From: Datura wrightii
Lineage: Eukaryota > Streptophyta > Magnoliopsida > Solanales > Solanaceae
Direction of reading: 5' to 3'
DNA: 64,000 nucleotides
Assembly (NCBI GenBank): GCA_035772735.1
Contig: JASDFA010000007.1
Span: 89,838,001 to 89,902,000 of the forward strand
A program made the translations under genes and the position numbers. Under the pieces are notes generated by a model, which ran no database searches, was not told the origin of the DNA, and worked only from the letters and a program-made list of their open reading frames with translations. Below are positions 11,970 to 23,304 of this stretch, one piece after another. Each line of letters opens with the position of its first letter. The first letter of the stretch is position 1.

Positions 11970-13029
11970 TGTATGTATGTATGTATGTATGTATTTATGT
12001 ATATGTATCACTATATTGTATTTAGATTTGATGTGTTCTCAAGCGGGATACTGTCATCAAATTTTCATCGAAACACTTGTGTTGTGTTTATCTCAATGTA
12101 GCCCAAGAAACTATGAGTTTGATATTGTTATACTCACATTTACTAAATAATATTATTACTAAATATTATTAATTTTAAAACTAAAAATAACTTTGATGCC
12201 CATTGATGAAGAAAAAACTTGACTTCTATACTATTTATACTAGAGATAAATGTTGAAAGAAACAGTCTCTGAGAAGAGTTATAATATAACTCGGTCTTTC
12301 TACAAGAAAAATATGGATATAATCAGGTTTACATAACCTAGACAACTACTGGTTTGTGATGAGTGGAAGGTTAATTCCATGAAATACTTAGGTAAAAGCA
12401 CACATCTTACTAAGTCATGATATCAATATTAATGTTGGTTCTTAGGGAGAAGATTACACCTGAGTGCACTTGCAATAACATTGATTGAGTTATTCTTTTG
12501 CTATGATCAAGCAGAGGAAAATTATTGAGCTGAGAGCTACATGGTCTAGGAAAAGCTATATGAACTAGAGAGTTATGTGCTAGGCTAACAATATGAATTT
12601 TTGATTATTATCAGATGATTAGGAAAATATGACAAAAATATGTAAGAATCACATTTCATGCATGTCTCAAATAAGAATTGATAGTGATTATAATAAAGAA
12701 CTACTAAATAATCAATTTCCTAACATGTCTACTTCAAGATCTTCTATCAAAACTATAGTGAAGTGAAGGAACAAGGTCCTTCATGATAGACTTAAAGAAG
12801 ACAACTGATCTATGCAAAGCAAATTCCAAGTGTGTAGAATGATCCACTGAGTAATTAGGATTATAGCTAATTCAATGATGCAAGAAACAAGGAAGAATAT
12901 GAAAACATTACCATACTTGTACACTTGGAAGAAACTTTGCAATTAGGAATAAAATAGTGGACAAACTATGAACGAAGAACCTAATCAAACTTGGATTAGA
13001 ATATTGGATTCTTGATCTAATCCATTTTG
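9746..13029. other. Degenerate unassigned sequence, possible old Copia remnant
   Basis: No ORF with a recognisable protein. The plus strand has recurring A+G-rich coding-like text and phrases such as AACCTGGTTCTTC, AACCTGGTCCTTTG and ACAAGGTCCTTC (about 10007, 10331, 12771), which remind me of SIRE-type Copia polyproteins. I cannot show any catalytic motif, so the assignment is weak. The only clear local structure is the compound microsatellite at 11911. Confidence 0.25.
11911..11994. repeat. Compound microsatellite (TA)n-(ATGT)n
   Basis: About 30 bp of TA dinucleotides runs directly into about 54 bp of near-perfect ATGT tetranucleotides. Read as protein it gives IYIYIY-MYVCMYVC, which explains the two overlapping plus-strand ORFs here. 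Confidence 0.95.
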
Positions 13030-13560
13030 AATTGCAAAGACAAAAAACCACCATCTACTCCTATATAATGCATCAAATAGATGTTGAAGGTATCCACAAA
13101 TGGAGACAAGAGAGTGCACAAGAAGAAGAATATTGCGTGTCTTCATTTTTGAGAGAGAGTCAACTGTATAATGACAAAAGAACCTATTTCTATGAAGTTT
13201 CATCTGTAGAATTGTTGTTGTCATTGTTTGATTCATTGAGCTTCATTTACAATTTAAGTGATTTGTATTAGGTTGTTTAGGATTGTGAAGGCTTCCTCGA
13301 CTTGTAGAGTAGTTAAAATCAGGTGAATTATAGTGGGACAAACGTGGTATAGTAGTTAGCTCCTTGGTTAGTTACTACCTAAAACTTGCAACTCAAATTT
13401 AGTGATAATTTGAGAGAAAAAGAGAGAGAGATAGAGAGAGATGTCGTGATCTTTTTCTCTTGTGAGAGAAGTTTTTCCACATAAAAATTCTTAGACCTAT
13501 TTATTTTGTTTTGCATTTATTTCTTGCATAGAACTAAATTTTTTAATATATAGGTGACAA
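13030..13560 (+). repeat. Possible Copia LTR 3' part with TATA box
   Basis: Contains CTCCTATATAATGCATC (TATA at about 13060), a downstream GTGATTTGTATTAGGTTGT block, GTTACTACCTAAAACTTGCA, a GA-rich tract, and GTTTTTCCACATAAAAATTC, in the order I associate with R-U5 of Solanaceae Copia LTRs. No partner LTR, primer site or TSD was found, so this is a suggestion only. Confidence 0.3.
13411..13441. repeat. GA-rich simple repeat
   Basis: Imperfect (GA)n tract broken by AAAA and ATA. Confidence 0.8.
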
Positions 13561-14081
13561 CATAAAATAGTATTTTTAATTCATAATGCCCCAAACTAAA
13601 TAGATAGCTATGTAAGCCTATAACCACGGAACAAGGTTAGTTTGGTTCAATTTAATTTTTTTTTGTTAAAATCAAATAATACAAAATCAGTTATGATTCG
13701 AATTTTTCAATACCTAACAAGTCAAACCAAACTATTAATGATTTTTTCTTAATTTAACTCAAATTATTAATTTGGTATGATTTATTGATTTTCCTCATTG
13801 ATCCGGTATGAAACAGATGTTCTATAAGAATACTTATTAGCAGGGGTTTGTAACTATGTCAATTGAATAAGAGGTCTTAATAATACCCCTTCATCTCTTT
13901 TTTTCATCCTTTAGGTGTTTGTCGTGCTGATAACTGCAAATACTAGCAATTAAGTTCTACTTATCATTTTTAATGGGTTTTGTATCTTCTTTTGATATTC
14001 TTCTTGAAATTTATTTGAAAATTTATGTATTTCCTAAACACACTAACAGTCAAAGATTTTGTTTTGGAAATATTCTTTTAG

Positions 14082-14208
14082 GCATGGCTCATATACTTTT
14101 GGAGAAGGGCCAAAAATCATGGAGTGGAGCCAGATATTGCAGAGGAGAGATTACAGTTTTGGATCAACCAAAGTGGCCAACCTCTCACTTCACATGATGC
14201 TGTTCATG
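14082..14208 (+). pseudogene. Orphan exon of a plant coiled-coil-type protein gene (SCD2-like?)
   Basis: A 127-bp open segment flanked by a good acceptor (TATTCTTTTAG before 14082) and donor (ATG then GTAAG at 14209). Its frame starting at 14082 has no stop over 42 codons and reads a protein-like sequence beginning AWLIYFWRRA and containing HGVEPDIAEERLQFW and SHDAVH. The composition and wording resemble a conserved block that I recall in plant coiled-coil proteins of the SCD2 (stomatal cytokinesis defective 2) type; this is memory, not alignment. No neighbouring exon is recognisable within 1 kb on either side, and the surroundings are AT-rich repeat remnants. It is probably a gene relic or a captured exon. 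Other-frame ORFs over it (13973-14197, 14059-14268) are shadows. Confidence 0.45.
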
Positions 14209-15059
14209 GTAAGAAATTCCAACTCAATCCACGAGGAGAAGAATGAAACAATAACATATGTAACGTGATCTTATAAATGAGGTTTGAAAAGTATAAAATA
14301 TATATAAATTTTATTTTCATTTTATATAAAAATAATTTAAATTATTTCTCGATAGATCTTCTCTTTAAGAAATCTATAACTAAAGTGTCATCAACTTGCT
14401 CCCCATTTAAATAATTAATACTAATTGTAAAGTGCAATTTTACATGTCTTTTTAATAATTTGACACTTAAATACTTTTTGCGATGATTAGTCAAACACAA
14501 AATTATGATCCTCTCAAAATAATTTTCTTGAAATTTAAATTGGTACAAGTGATTTTTAAAATAAATAAATTTTAAAATTTTTAGCTAAATATTCTATAAA
14601 TAGAGATCATAATCAAAGTTTAGTGTTGAATATTATGCTTGTTGTCTAGTGTCCCAAGATATGCCTACATTCTTGAATAGGAAAGTAAGATAAAACAATA
14701 AGTGAGAATAGTAGAACTGCTTCATGTATGTTTTGAAACTATCTTCTTGTCCAACTTCTAGAATTTAAATTAGAAATGAAGTTGTCTACATCTTTCTTTT
14801 GCTTCTAATAGACAATAGTCTCATGTTATTACGTTCAGTAATGGACCCAAAATTTCAAAATTATTGGTATTCATTTAAAAAGCGTTGTACAAGAAGTAAA
14901 AAAAAATTAGCTGCGGATACACAACTCAATATTTATTTAGATTTTTTATAATTGTCTATGAAAATCTACTAAATCTAGTGAAAGACATTGGGTACTTTGA
15001 GGACCCACAAGGCTCCGTGTAGGTTTTCCATTGATCATGTTAACACCTTTTGTGTAATA
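14209..15059. other. AT-rich intergenic stretch without recognisable genes
   Basis: Long A/T runs and short ORFs without conserved motifs. The minus-strand ORF 14342-14548 has no family I recognise and no homologous copy in the window. Confidence 0.5.
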
Positions 15060-15736
15060 TTCATTCTTTCAATGAATATTGATTGAAAAAATCCACAGGG
15101 CAGGTAACTTTGTCGAGTTTTAGAGATGAGAAAGTAAAAAAAAAAGTCGCTATCTTTTGAGTGAAATTGTAATATATCAATATTCTTCTTAGCAAGAACT
15201 ATTACAGTTGGATAATCGCAAGAAAAATTGCATTATAAAATTATGATATGGAAAATTGAAAGATTTGTACAAGTTATGTTTCGAAATTACTTTGTAGAAA
15301 AGTCAACTACTTGTTTCAGTCTACTTGTGAATATCTTGGCTATAGTTGTGTAACAAGCTAGGCCTAAACACTTTACAAAGGTGCAATTTAAAACTTTGGG
15401 AACGAAGTTACAGAGGTACAATTACTTCCTTTCAACAACTTATCATTTTAAAAAAACTGCAAGATGAATTGCATCACCTCCTCATAAGTAATCTCCTAGT
15501 ACTCTTAAAATAATTTAACGGAGAACTTATCTACGTCAAGGGATTTATTATTTTGTAATCTTTTAAAGTTTGTACACTTTCTCATCGGTTATAGGTTGAA
15601 CATGTTTCTGTTGTTTCTCTCTTGTGAGACAAGAACCATCTTTTCCTATGCTGATATCTATGAAAGGCAATTCTGATGCACTACAACCCCATAATTTTGG
15701 AAAATGTAGTGAATTCTTATTGAACCTGTACATCAT
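15060..15736 (-). pseudogene. L1-type LINE remnant, part 3 (linker and start of RT)
   Basis: Minus-strand translation near 15590-15700 gives FIDISIGKDG, LTREKQQKHVQPITDEKVYK, the typical plant L1 stretch that precedes the RT domain (QQ..L..P.T..E). Further left, multiply frameshifted text (EEVMQFIL, VIVPL.LRSQSF, KVFRP) fits the first RT blocks of L1. It ends exactly where E2 is inserted and continues at 27434, supporting one LINE split by E2. Confidence 0.6.
15732..15736. repeat. E2 target-site duplication, left copy (ATCAT)
   Basis: ATCAT directly before the TGATGACG terminus of E2; the second copy is at 27429-27433. Confidence 0.9.
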
Positions 15737-17191
15737 TGATGACGTTCAAACCATACCTTCTTTTTCAAAGAATATGGACGGTCGAAGTATCAAAACAACT
15801 AATTCGGACTAGTCCCGGGGTCGAATCCCACGAGGACTGAGGGATGATAGTGGCTAGTGTCGATCATAAAGTTGACTTTAGATTGCACCACTAAAAACAA
15901 ACATAAATGAGAACCAATTGGGGGAAGTATCAATATGTAAGAGATTATCAAGTCTAAAGTGGTTTAGTTCAAATAGCAAGGTTTACCAAAGTTGTCAACA
16001 ATGATGTAAAAATGTTAGAGGTGGGATGTAGATGATGGACTAATTAGATAAACTCTTGCTAGATCATCTCACAAGTTCAACAAATGTGAATAACATTGGG
16101 AGAACAGAGGTATTCCATGCTATTAAGCCAATTTCATACCTCTAGCTAGAGTTCTTTCGAATCTCTAGACTCAATCAACTCAGCCCAATGTGATTTGGAT
16201 TAGTAGCTGCAGTATTTCTAGCTATTAGCCATTAATTTAGGAGTGAGAGCATGAATTTGACTATTTCTAGCTCAAATTCACAATCTCCCAACCATACCAC
16301 TATTAGATTCTCTCTCAATACTTAATTCGTCTTTTTCAAGCAACAATCAAGTAAGGAAACATAGACCCATATGAGAATCAATAGATCTTCACTTAATGAT
16401 TGGAGAGAATCTAATAGATTCACAATTAGCTGAACATTGTTAAGATAGTTCTAGCAATTCCTACTGTAATCAACAATCATCACCATCACAATAATGGTCT
16501 TCAACAATGGTAGTCAGTTACTATGGAGAAGAAGAAGAAGAAGTAAAGGAATAAATCTCAAGTCACCAATTAAATCTTCTACTCTTCTCTGCAAAGGGAA
16601 TGTTCTAAAAGTGAAAATTACAATGAAGTTGACTACTCCTTTGTAATTCTCTTAGACTATATGTAGAAAGTAGGGTCTCTCTTTCCCCTTTTTCCATGTT
16701 GACTCTTTTACCCCTGAGCAGCGTCTCTTCATCGGCGGGACACCGGCGATTCGCCAGTTCATACTCGTGAACCGCTGGATACATTTTGTTGTCATTACCA
16801 AATTCCAGTCAGCTTCGGTAGCATGTCCGGCGTTTTGCCCATCTCATTCCTCGAACGCCGAGGTTTTGTCTCTCATTCCAAAAACTTTTCTAATGATTCA
16901 GTGATTGATCTGGTGACTCGCCGTTTGTGATTCTTGTTTCGCATGATGGTAGTTTTTTCCTTTGAAGCAGTGTCAATTGGCCTCTATCCAACGATTTGCC
17001 AATTTTCATCAGTGATACGACGCTTTGCTCTCATTTCCTTATTTTTGCTCTAATTTTTCTCTTTTTTAAACATATCTGGGCATCTGCATAAAACAAAGAC
17101 AAAAAGAGCATAAAATCCATATAATTTACTCAAAAACTAAGAAAAACACAAGTTTTAGAGTCTAATGAGTTGGTAAATTACCAACTCATCA
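15737..17191 (-). repeat. E2 3' LTR, 1455 bp
   Basis: Starts TGATGACGTTC and ends ACTCATCA on the plus strand. Very similar to 25871-27428 but lacking about 106 bp that the other copy has at 26628-26733. U3 palindromes include GGCGATTCGCC at 16745-16755. Confidence 0.92.
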
Positions 17192-17204
17192 AACCCCTAA
17201 ACTT
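17192..17204 (-). promoter_or_regulatory. E2 polypurine tract
   Basis: Minus strand AAGTTTAGGGGTT abutting the 3' LTR; the equivalent in E3 is AAGTTTGGGGGTT. Confidence 0.8.
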
Positions 17205-19153
17205 GAATCATTGCTTGTCCTCAAGTAATGCAATTCTCGATCATTGAAAAACATGCCATTTCTGCACAACATTGAACATCACTAATCACCTACACTATGA
17301 CACCCAAGGATGCTCACTAAACTCACCAAAAAGAGATGTAAATACCCCAAAAGACTAAGACAATGAAAATATTTCAATTAGCTACCACTTCCCATCAACA
17401 AGGCTCAAGTGAGGGAAACCCTTTAGTAAAACAAAGGAATTACTCATTCATGAAACACACATAGCATCTCCCATCATAATTAGTGCATATTCAAAGCTTG
17501 CCTTAGAGTTTATACTGTCAATGCCAAATTCTCAAATTAGTGTTCCAATGCACTTGTGTCCTAAAAAAGGGATGATGCCACTCACCGAAATAATAATCCC
17601 TATTCTTTTTGTCATGAAATCATTACACAATCACAAGGGATTATATTGTGGAGATCATTACACTCACTCTCCCAAAAGAAGTCTTCATGCATACTCTTGA
17701 CCCATAGGCCTGCCCTTCTTGTAAGTCACCACTAATGTAGAGCAGTTGCATTTAAGATCATTTAGGACTTGTGGGTTATGATGTAGGCTCGGGTTAAGGG
17801 TAAGATAAGAATTTGTTTGTAGCGACTAGATCCCCCCTAATGATTTTGGTGGACATACCTTCCATCGAATTCTTCCATCAACTTCACCTTGTTTCACTTG
17901 TTTTTCATTGTTTCTGACTTTCGTTTCTCAATAACCCTCTTTATAACCCCTTTTCTTTCAAAACTAGCCTTACCACCTCAAGAGAAAGCACCAACCCACA
18001 CAATTTTGAGTTTCTCATTTTGATTTATCTTTTATGCATTTTGACAATAATATGATGCTACCTTAAACTGAAAATCTTATTTTCCCCAGCACACCCCCAA
18101 ACTTAGGATTTTACCTCATTTTTCATTTCTTGCCTCACTCCCTTTTTCTTAGGCTTTCAGCCTCATTTCATCACTACCTTATCACCAGTATTTAGGGAAA
18201 ATGGGTGCCAAAGAGGGGTATCAAGAATGGTCTTAAATCTTGTAATGTGGTTGTCAAAGAAAGGGACTAAAGCTCAACGTTGGTTGACAAAGATTAATGC
18301 TCAAAGAGGGTATATGGGTGAAGTGACTAAATAAAGGAAAGCCTAAGATCATATCCTTAATACAACTACGTCTAGGATTTCTCCTTGAATCACAATTGGG
18401 GAAAGTTCTAGAAAAGAAGTCATACATGAGACTCATCAACAATTCCTCACCGCACAAGGAATCACTCTTAAAGGGTCCACAAGAGTCATTCTCACCACAA
18501 TACTTTTAATTTCAGGACATCAAAGCAGGCAAACGTCATAAGTCAAGCAAAGAATTTACAACGTCAAACAAAGAATGCTATTCTACGGTGTCATCCTTGC
18601 TCATTATCTTCCATTTTCATGCGTTCATTTAAAGGTCCCAAAAAAAATTCGAGTGGTGCCTCTCAAAACATCTTCACACAAGACTCAAAACAACATGGCA
18701 TTTTCCCTTAAGAATGTCGCCACTCAATCTATCACCGGGAAATACTAACCCGGTTCGACAAACAAAAGAATGATCCTTGGAAAAGAACCATGGTCAAAAG
18801 AAAACACTCAAAGTTTTCATTTTTACACTAATATTTAAGATGACGAAAAAGAAAAAAAACAAGGTCATACTCTCAAAATTTTGCACTTCAAGGTAGAGAC
18901 CTATTTTATCATTAACCATCACTCCCCAAGAAAAAAAATCAACACCCCACCCTCAAGCTGAAAGTACACATTGTCCCTAATGTAACCACAAGAAAAGACA
19001 AGAAGGAAAAAAGGCTTTCTGGTTTAGTTAGTGATTGGGTGGACGCTTCTAAGTATAGGTGGCCACATCAAAATGCCAAGAAGCCATCTCTTCCACTGTA
19101 GGTTACAATGGATCAAGTGGAAGGGTCACTAGTCCCCTACCACTTGGCACTAC
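17205..19153 (-). other. E2 conserved 3' noncoding region between ORF3 and 3' LTR
   Basis: About 2 kb without a convincing ORF, yet collinear with 42524-44480 in E3 (shared CATTGCTTGTCCTCAAG near the LTR, CCCATAGGCYTGCCCTTC, and TCTAGGATTTCTCCTTGA blocks). It contains the hairpin-like block at 18700-18743. ORFs such as 18254-18457 are not conserved in protein and I leave them out. Confidence 0.6.
18700..18743 (-). other. E2 hairpin-like block, copy downstream of ORF3
   Basis: Arms TTTCCC (18702-18707) and GGGAAA (18737-18742) enclose a loop with TTAAGAATG and TCAATCTATCA. One of four related blocks, two per Athila-type element, lying on either side of ORF3. Confidence 0.45.
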
Positions 19154-20569
19154 CTACTTGTCTGGTAGAGTGCGAAGGTCATGGTAAAAAGTTTTTCCCA
19201 CACCGCCTGGTGCCCAGGAGGTATAAACGTCGTACACCGGACGCATTGGACGGGGAGAAGGCCGGCTATGGTAGGTTTCCTCACCAGGCGCTATCTCTGA
19301 AGCACTGTCGTACCCCACACACCAATCATCCAGTGGACTTCTGGGTGCGTCGGGCTTGTCGTGCATCATTGCAGGCATCGTATGTGATGGGAGGCTAGGA
19401 GAGGGCATTGCACTGGGTGAAGATATCTCCTTCCTCAAAGTAATGACCACTTTCTTAAGAACATCAACTGTGGAGCATAGGCCTAACAACTTGTCTCGAG
19501 TAGGCTGCAAGGCTCTCTGAATGGCAAGGTGCATCATGGAAGGGATAGCCTTGGCTAACTTCACAAGCTGGTTCTCATGTGGTTTGACCTTTTGTGCTAA
19601 CACAAGCAGATCCGGATGTGAGGTGGTGTGGGGCTCAACTATGCGGAACAACGCTTCAGATGTGTGGGAAGACGCCACAGTTGGTTGTGAATGATCGCTC
19701 TCTGTATACTTCCCTCACTTCAGGAGCTGAGCATCTTCATTAATTTTATTGGCCAATGTAGTCGCATGATCAACCCGCACAGTCCTATCCAATTGTTGAA
19801 ATAAAGGACCACGACTCGTAGACATAACATACTCACCAGGTTAGGGAAGGGCAATGTTATGGCCCGTTGATTAGCCTTCCATTTGAACTGATTGGCAACA
19901 AGTTCCTCGACATTGATGTGAACACCCTTAATTATTCAAGAAATATGGATGGCTACTTTAATGGGTACTTCTGATGTATTCCAAGAGGGCATTAATCTTG
20001 CACAGCAAAGTACAACCACATGTGGGCTTCGTATTTCAAGTCATGATGATGGATGAGGCCCCTAGAGAGGGCCCATTGTGGTTGGCCATGTGCAATTATG
20101 TGGACTACCCATTGGAATTGTTGTTCTTTGCTGTCCATCTTCATGCAAAATATTGGGTGTGATGGAATCGACTCAATCCAATACAATGAATTTATTGCCT
20201 CTGGAGTTACGGGTACTTCTAGCCCATGTACCCATACTGAAGCTAGGCATGGCCATGTTACAAAGCTGCCCTTGTGTTGTAGACAGTGTTTCCTTGCTCT
20301 GTATGATGCATAGAACTCCCACACTAATTTTGGAAAGTAAGGGTCCACCGGAATGGTGAAAGGACCCCAATCTCGCAAACCAATCTGTTGATAGATATCT
20401 TGGAATGCAATTCTGAAAGAGTTGACGTCAAATTGGGCTTCTGCATGAATGACACATCACTTCTTAAAAGTAAGATAATACTCCTTCATTCGGTCCAACC
20501 CAAACTGCACTGGGGGGCAGTGGTAGACATTGATGCTTGGCCTGTGGGAGGGTGCTGAGAAATAGACAT
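19154..20569 (-). pseudogene. E2 ORF3, putative plant transposon protein family, degenerate
   Basis: A non-gag-pol protein encoded after integrase in sense orientation. I place the start at ATG 20569 (MSISQHPPTGQ). A frame change near a C6 run (about 20514) leads into GLDRMKEYYLTFKK, then after a TGA the intact stretch 19992-20378 plus its upstream extension: RDWGPFTIPVDPYFPKLVWE, EFYASYRARKH, VWVHGLEVPVTPEAINSLYW. This pattern (EFY..Y, V.V.G..V..T..AIN..) fits the domain I recall as Putative plant transposon protein in Solanaceae predictions. The C-terminal part 19154-19678 is intact and coiled-coil-like (HENQLVKLAKAIPSM, LKKVVITLRKEI), then Pro/Ser-rich. E3 has a homologue at 44481-45909. 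Role unknown; the position matches the env-like ORF of Athila elements, but I see no signal peptide or membrane segment. Confidence 0.7.
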
Positions 20570-20649
20570 GAGACTACAAAAGTAGGTTAGTGTTGTGCCG
20601 CTACTTGAAAATTAGTAGAAAGGCACACATAGAAAACATTAAGGTGAGA

Positions 20650-22030
20650 ATATACAGGCATAAATTGAAATGACGAGTCATTAGCGAGTTGCAGGAGAGA
20701 ACCGTAGACCGCCATGGACCCGCCGATATGAAACAGAAGCATGATAAAGCCTCTGGTGAATCGACAATTGGGTGGTATGTCGCCGGTGCTAATTCAGGAA
20801 TAGCTGATGTAACGCGAAAGTCGCTTAATGTAACTATCCCGAAGTTCCTTTTGGCATTTCATCAACCCAGATTGGCGATTCGCCGACCCACATCATCCCA
20901 AATTTGCACTTGAAAAGTACATGCACTCATTAACACACACTCACACCCAATCATAATACAAATCAGAACCACTCTCATCAAACATATATTCACGATGCTT
21001 AGCTGTTAAGAATGGCGTCACCCGGTCTATCATTGGGAAAAACATCGTGCTTTATGCAAAGGGTTACTCAGACATCACCCTCTTAAAAATGTCGCCCATA
21101 AAAGCACAACCCCATTCCATTTAATCAGGCATAGCACATTGAAGACTTTACCAAGAAGGAAAACAAAGTACTACCCCTACAACATTAATGATAAAAATAA
21201 GACAAGGGCAAGAATATTTTTACCAAATTGAAGGATTTCTGGCACTCCTGAACTTCCAAAAATCTTAGCAAACTTGCAATGGTACCTTGAGATATATGTG
21301 GTAGAGGAGGAAAATATGACTTAAGTGAGGGGATTAGTAGGAAATGGAAGGTGTTTTATAAAGGGGGAGATGGAAGTTTGAAAGGTTGAGGGGAAGGTGG
21401 AGAATTTAATGGGTGTGTTGGTGAGAGTATGGGGAAATGTGGAGGTTGGGTAATGGAAAGACAAAAAGAGAATAAAAAATGGTGGGAAAAAGAAAGCTAA
21501 GGGAATATTTGCAGAACTAGGGTGGTTGACTAGGTCATTGTGATTCTGTGGGCCCTCGCTTTGAACTTCAATATGGAAAAGGCTTGCACCTCTACTGGTG
21601 TGTCATTGGCGATTCGCCAAATCACTTCAGTGATACACCAATCTAATTCTTTTTCCCTGCATTTTGCCAGTGATCTGCTTCTTGACCGGTGATTCATCGG
21701 TAGCTTGCAGATTGAGACGGCGAGCCGCAGCTTACCCGCCGCTTATGTGCTTAAGCTTAAGGTATTCTATTGACCATCGACTATCAATTAGTGGTCCACG
21801 GATTCAGTCGGCGGGCTACCGATGGATCCGCCAGTGTATGTGCCTGGATTAGTCCCAGAGGACCTGATCGGCGACTGCCTGGCGGTTCACACATTGTCAT
21901 TGCATTTCGCATATGAGGTCACCGATGTACGTAAAAGATCTTCAATGTACTGGAAAGGATAGGCAACCAGTCGGCACCTTACAAAATCTACCGGCATGTC
22001 GCCCTTTTGACGCTAGTCCACCCGGTTTAT
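20650..22030 (-). promoter_or_regulatory. E2 spacer upstream of ORF3 with palindromes and TATA box
   Basis: Between integrase and ORF3. On the minus strand TTTATAAAACACC places TATAAAA at 21354-21360, preceded by pyrimidine-rich sequence and followed by about 785 nt to the ORF3 ATG. Palindromes TTGGCGATTCGCCAA (21606-21620) and GGCGATTCGCC (20874-20884) and many CCG/CGCC relatives between 20700 and 22010 are the same words seen in the LTR U3. E3 has the same arrangement, so this looks like an internal promoter for ORF3. Confidence 0.5.
20991..21049 (-). other. E2 hairpin-like block, copy upstream of ORF3
   Basis: Arms CACGATG (20991-20997) and CATCGTG (21043-21049) are perfect complements. 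The loop contains TTAAGAATGGCG and TCTATCATTGGGAAA, shared with the block at 18700. Confidence 0.45.
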
Positions 22031-22189
22031 GCTCTAACTCGGAGTGACTCCGCCTAACCTATAGAGAAAGGAAAATCAGAAACAACAAGACATATGAGAA
22101 GGGATAGAAGGAAAAAATATGCTTGTGTTGCCTATCAAGAAGAGCCTTATTTAACGTCGTAGCACGACATACAATCCTAAAATTCTATG

Positions 22190-23298
22190 GTTCATCTAGG
22201 AACATGACCTCTATTCAGCCAACTTCATCCGATACCCCCAAATATCTTTTTAACTTGTTGGCCATTTACTTTGAACTTACTCCCACTCTTTCCCTAAAGC
22301 TCTATTGCACCATTCTCATATACTTGAGTCACCTTAAAGGGGCCCGACCATTTAGATCTCAATTTCCCTGGAAATAAACAGAGGCATGAATTGAATAACA
22401 ACACCCAATCTCCTGGGGAAAAGCTGTGCTACAACACCTTTTGATCGTGATACTGCTTCATCTGGGCTTTATAAATCGCGACATTTTCATATGCCCTCAT
22501 TCAGAATCCATCTAACTTGTGCAAATTCTGAATTCGCCTTTGAACTGCACTTCCCAAATCAAGATTCAACCTTTTCAATGCCCATAAGGCTTTATGTTCT
22601 AACTCCACAGGGAGATGGAATGATTTACCAAACACTAGATGATATGGGGACATCCTTATCGGTGTTTTGATTGCATTTTCATACACCTACAAAGCATCAT
22701 CTAACCTCCGAGCCCAATCAGTTCTACTCATGTTGACTTTTTTGGTCAATATCGATTTGATTTCCCGATTTGATACTTCTACTTGACCGCTTGTTTGTGG
22801 GTGATACGGGGTGGCCACCTTATGTTTAACACCATATTTAACCAGCAATGCACTGAAGGCTCGATTGTAGAAATGAGACCCTTCATCATTGATAATAGCT
22901 CTAGGAGTCCAGAATTTTGAGAAAATATGTTTCTTCAGAAAGGTTGTGACATTCCTCCCTTCATTATTGGGTAGTGCAACCACCTCCACCCATTTTGAGA
23001 CATAATCCACCACCACCAGGATGTATTTATTCCCATAAAAGCTCACGAAAGGACCCATAAAATCAATCCCCCGTACCTCGAACATTTCCACCTCCAGGAT
23101 TGGTGTTAGTGGAAGTTCATGCCTCCTTAAAATACTCCCTATCCTTTGGCAACAATCACACTGTTCCACAAAGTCGTGGGCATCCTTATGAAGAGTAGGC
23201 CAATAGAACCCACATTTTAGCACTTTTGCTGATGTTCGTACACTCCCATAATGTCCTCCCATAGGTGAAGAATGACAGGCCTCTAGAATTGGGATCAT
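22190..23298 (-). pseudogene. E2 integrase
   Basis: The region 22687-23298 is open for 203 codons and holds the zinc finger (H..GGHYGSVRTSAKVL..CDCCQR) and the catalytic triad context: GIDFMGPF (first Asp), IINDEGSHFYN (second Asp), SGQVEVSNREIKSIL (Glu). The part at 22501-22686 continues it (TPIRMSPYHLVFGKSFHLPV), and the C-terminal domain (GDWVLLFNS, WSGPFKVTQVY) can be read to about 22200 with stops. A stop lies between RNase H and integrase near 23300. The core motifs are unusually well kept compared with the other elements here, but the full protein is broken. Confidence 0.88.
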
Positions 23299-23304
23299 CT
23301 CTAC

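Noticed and set aside
11878..12150. Two overlapping small ORFs with IYIY and MYVC repeats
   Set aside because: They are translations of the (TA)n-(ATGT)n microsatellite.
15624..15812. Plus-strand 62-codon ORF
   Set aside because: It crosses the LINE/E2 junction, so it is a chance frame.
18745..18760. GGTTCGACAAAC resembling a tRNA B box
   Set aside because: No A box, acceptor stem or terminator at tRNA spacing; it lies in a conserved noncoding part of the retroelement.
19974..20359. Four plus-strand ORFs over E2 ORF3
   Set aside because: Shadows; the minus strand carries the sequence conserved with E3.
20650..21900. Start of a host gene in a CpG-richer segment (ORFs 20689 and 21664)
   Set aside because: The GC-rich words are the palindromes of the element; the ORFs are not conserved in E3.
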